Source: JAYEPK01 sp048569615
Lineage (GTDB): Archaea; Thermoplasmatota; Penumbrarchaeia; Penumbrarchaeales; Penumbrarchaeaceae
Length of the DNA: 64,000 nucleotides
NCBI GenBank assembly: GCA_048569615.1
Contig: JBLIRK010000001.1
Coordinates: 1 to 64,000, forward strand
Direction of reading: 5' to 3'
Below are positions 62,567 to 64,000 of this stretch, one piece after another. The translations under genes were made by a program, and so were the position numbers. The notes beneath the pieces are model-generated. The model ran no database searches. It was given only the letters and a program-made list of their open reading frames with translations, and was not told the origin of the DNA. The first letter of the stretch is position 1, and the number at the start of each line of letters is the position of its first letter.

Positions 62567-64000
62567 CTATTCCTCCTTGAGGTCTATCGGTTTGTAGATC
62601 AGTTCAACTGCTCCGGTACCCAGGGTAATGGGCTGTCCAATGATGATGTTCTCCGCCACACCAGCAAGGGGCTCCACCTCGCCTGTTGTTCCAGCTGTCA
62701 GCAGATGATTGGAAGTTATCTCGAAGGCAGCCCTGGCAAGCACCGATGATTTCTCGCCTGACACGCCATGCCTTCCGATGGCCCTTATGGTGCCTCCAAC
62801 GGCCATCACATCGGCGACGAGCATGAGATGCCTTGAGTCCACCGTGAGGCCCTGCTCGGAGAGCGTCTTCCTCGATTCCTCGAAAATGGCCCTCCTTGCG
62901 GCCTCAACACCCAGAACATCTGCTATCTCGATGATATTGTTGGTCGTGGTTCTGGAGACATCGACTTCGCTCAGTTCCAGGATCCTCTTCAGGTCCGAAC
63001 CCTCGGTGTACAAAACGTACTCATCCCCTTCATGGCGGATGATCACCCTGCTTATGTCGTCTATTCCTCTTATCTTGACCTTCTTTATGGACTCCCACTG
63101 GTTGAGGAGTACTTTGAAGTTCATTTTCTTCTGTCCCATGAAGTTTATTTGGAACCGCTCGCCGTCATCCTCGATCTGTGTGTCCTTGATCTTCTTGTTG
63201 GTCTCTTTTATTCGTTTTATGAGCTCCGCCCGGGTCACGTTCCTCTTGGCCATCACCTTCTCCCTTGGTACTATGGCGACGGACATCCTGGCAAGGTCCA
63301 CCTCGGTGTCCGCAACATCGGATACCAGCGTAAGCTCGATATTGTTGTTGACGAACTCCTTGATGTCCTCGAGGCCTAGTTCCGGATCCCTCTTCAGATG
63401 TATCTCCATCATCGGTGTGGAGGGCAGTTTCCTTGCATCCACGATCTCGATCAACCTCGGGAGACCCAGAGTAACATTAATCTCCGCCACACCGGCATAG
63501 TGGAATGTCCTCATTGTCATCTGCGTACCGGGCTCACCTATGGACTGGGCTGCTACTATACCCACCGATTCGTGGGGATCAACGAGATGTCTCTGGTATT
63601 GCTCGTACGCGAGCTCGCATATTCTGGGCAGTGCCTTATCGGGTACGTCCTTCTTGGCAAGGGCCTGTGATAGATCGAAGATCATTTTTGGCGGCAGGAG
63701 CTCGTCCTCGGAGCTCCTCAATCTCCGGAACTCGGTAAGAACCGGTATGATGCGGGATACAACTTCCCTTACTGAGTCCTCGGTCCATCCCTCCCTGATA
63801 CCTTTCTCGCTGAGGAAATATCTCATATCATGGGGAAGCTCCGCCTTGACCTCCTCGCTGACCTTCTTAACCATGTCCTCCAGCAGCGGTTTGAACTGCT
63901 CTACCAGTATCTCCTTGACCGTTGGCTTCTTGGGCTTCTCCTCCTTCTCCTCTGGTTCGGGTTCCGGAGGCTCCTCCTCCTTTTTAAGGAGCTCCTCGAA
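62567..64000 (-). CDS. rpoA2: DNA-directed RNA polymerase subunit A'' (partial at right edge)
   Basis: At least 435 residues from the Met at 63874, but the frame is open to the window edge through an acidic Glu/Pro/Lys-rich stretch (EEEPPEPEPEEKEEKPKK), so the true start lies outside. The C-terminal polymerase part shows HLVDPHESVGIVAAQSIGEP (bridge/trigger region), GTQMTMRTFHYAGVAEINVT, LPRLIEIVDARK, and the end HGVSGEKSSVLARAAFEITS. Together with A' it forms the largest subunit. The extension could be an unusual N-terminal tail or a linker to a fused A'. Confidence 0.96.
   Translation of the reverse strand, partial: FEELLKKEEEPPEPEPEEKEEKPKKPTVKEILVEQFKPLLEDMVKKVSEEVKAELPHDMRYFLSEKGIREGWTEDSVREVVSRIIPVLTEFRRLRSSEDELLPPKMIFDLSQALAKKDVPDKALPRICELAYEQYQRHLVDPHESVGIVAAQSIGEPGTQMTMRTFHYAGVAEINVTLGLPRLIEIVDARKLPSTPMMEIHLKRDPELGLEDIKEFVNNNIELTLVSDVADTEVDLARMSVAIVPREKVMAKRNVTRAELIKRIKETNKKIKDTQIEDDGERFQINFMGQKKMNFKVLLNQWESIKKVKIRGIDDISRVIIRHEGDEYVLYTEGSDLKRILELSEVDVSRTTTNNIIEIADVLGVEAARRAIFEESRKTLSEQGLTVDSRHLMLVADVMAVGGTIRAIGRHGVSGEKSSVLARAAFEITSNHLLTAGTTGEVEPLAGVAENIIIGQPITLGTGAVELIYKPIDLKEE

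Overview
The window is archaeal. It carries the information-processing block rpoA2, rpl30e, ftsZ, secE and spt5, an ABCE1 ribosome-recycling ATPase, TATA-type promoters (many 24-31 bases upstream of the start codon, i.e. probable leaderless mRNAs) and an aconitase-X protein of the archaeal mevalonate route. The separate A'' polymerase subunit, ftsZ-secE-spt5 order, RRM protein and many membrane-anchored secreted proteins with Ig-like, PKD, beta-propeller and thrombospondin-3 domains suggest a euryarchaeal, Thermoplasmata-related lineage, probably uncultured (inference). Most genes are moderately GC-rich. The beginning of the window (about 1-5200), 31.6-32.4 kb and 49.3-52.1 kb are visibly AT-rich.

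Layout. 0-9.6 kb: a giant receptor-like Ser/Thr kinase (N-terminus outside the window) convergent with a GLUG-repeat surface protein. 9.7-12.2 kb: a tightly overlapping run of MazG-like pyrophosphohydrolase, imidazolonepropionase, nitroreductase and NUDIX hydrolase. 12.1-13.9 kb: a probable operon of a ribbon-helix-helix regulator, a small protein and a divergent FtsZ/tubulin-like GTPase, with a candidate operator upstream. 14-24 kb: aconitase X, a membrane-anchored GH97-type glycosidase, a beta-propeller/Ca-repeat membrane protein followed by a winged-helix regulator with a similar tail, and ABCE1. 24-32 kb: a Q/P/Y-rich membrane protein, a maltokinase-like protein, LarB, a coiled-coil protein, an endonuclease IV-like protein, a PKD protein and an MFS transporter. 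31.7-32.3 kb: a toxin-antitoxin pair whose toxin has an in-frame stop. 32.4-38.3 kb: three different membrane proteins ending in zinc ribbons, plus an RRM protein with a structured leader. 37-41.7 kb: an apparent pyrD-pyrK-membrane protein-larC-membrane protein operon. 41.8-49.3 kb: DUF502, GNAT, beta-propeller and small accessory genes. 49.3-52.6 kb: a radical SAM/RRE peptide-maturase-like gene with two tiny paralogous membrane peptides and three related membrane-anchored beta-domain proteins. 52.6-60 kb: a giant acyl-CoA dehydratase activase, UspA, ZIP transporter and a secreted protein. 60-64 kb: spt5, secE, ftsZ, rpl30e and rpoA2, the last running off the right edge.

The most novel region is 49.3-52.6 kb. 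Two unannotated ORFs of 46 and 48 codons encode single-span peptides ending in a shared YGTP(V/I)YRP motif. Each has a TATA box about 26 bases before its ATG and each lies just upstream of a paralogous beta-domain gene. With the RRE-fused radical SAM/SPASM protein alongside, this looks like an undescribed peptide- or surface-modification system (inference).

No tRNA, rRNA, CRISPR array or insertion sequence was recognised. No gap between genes exceeds about 280 bases; the larger gaps hold promoters or nothing recognisable.
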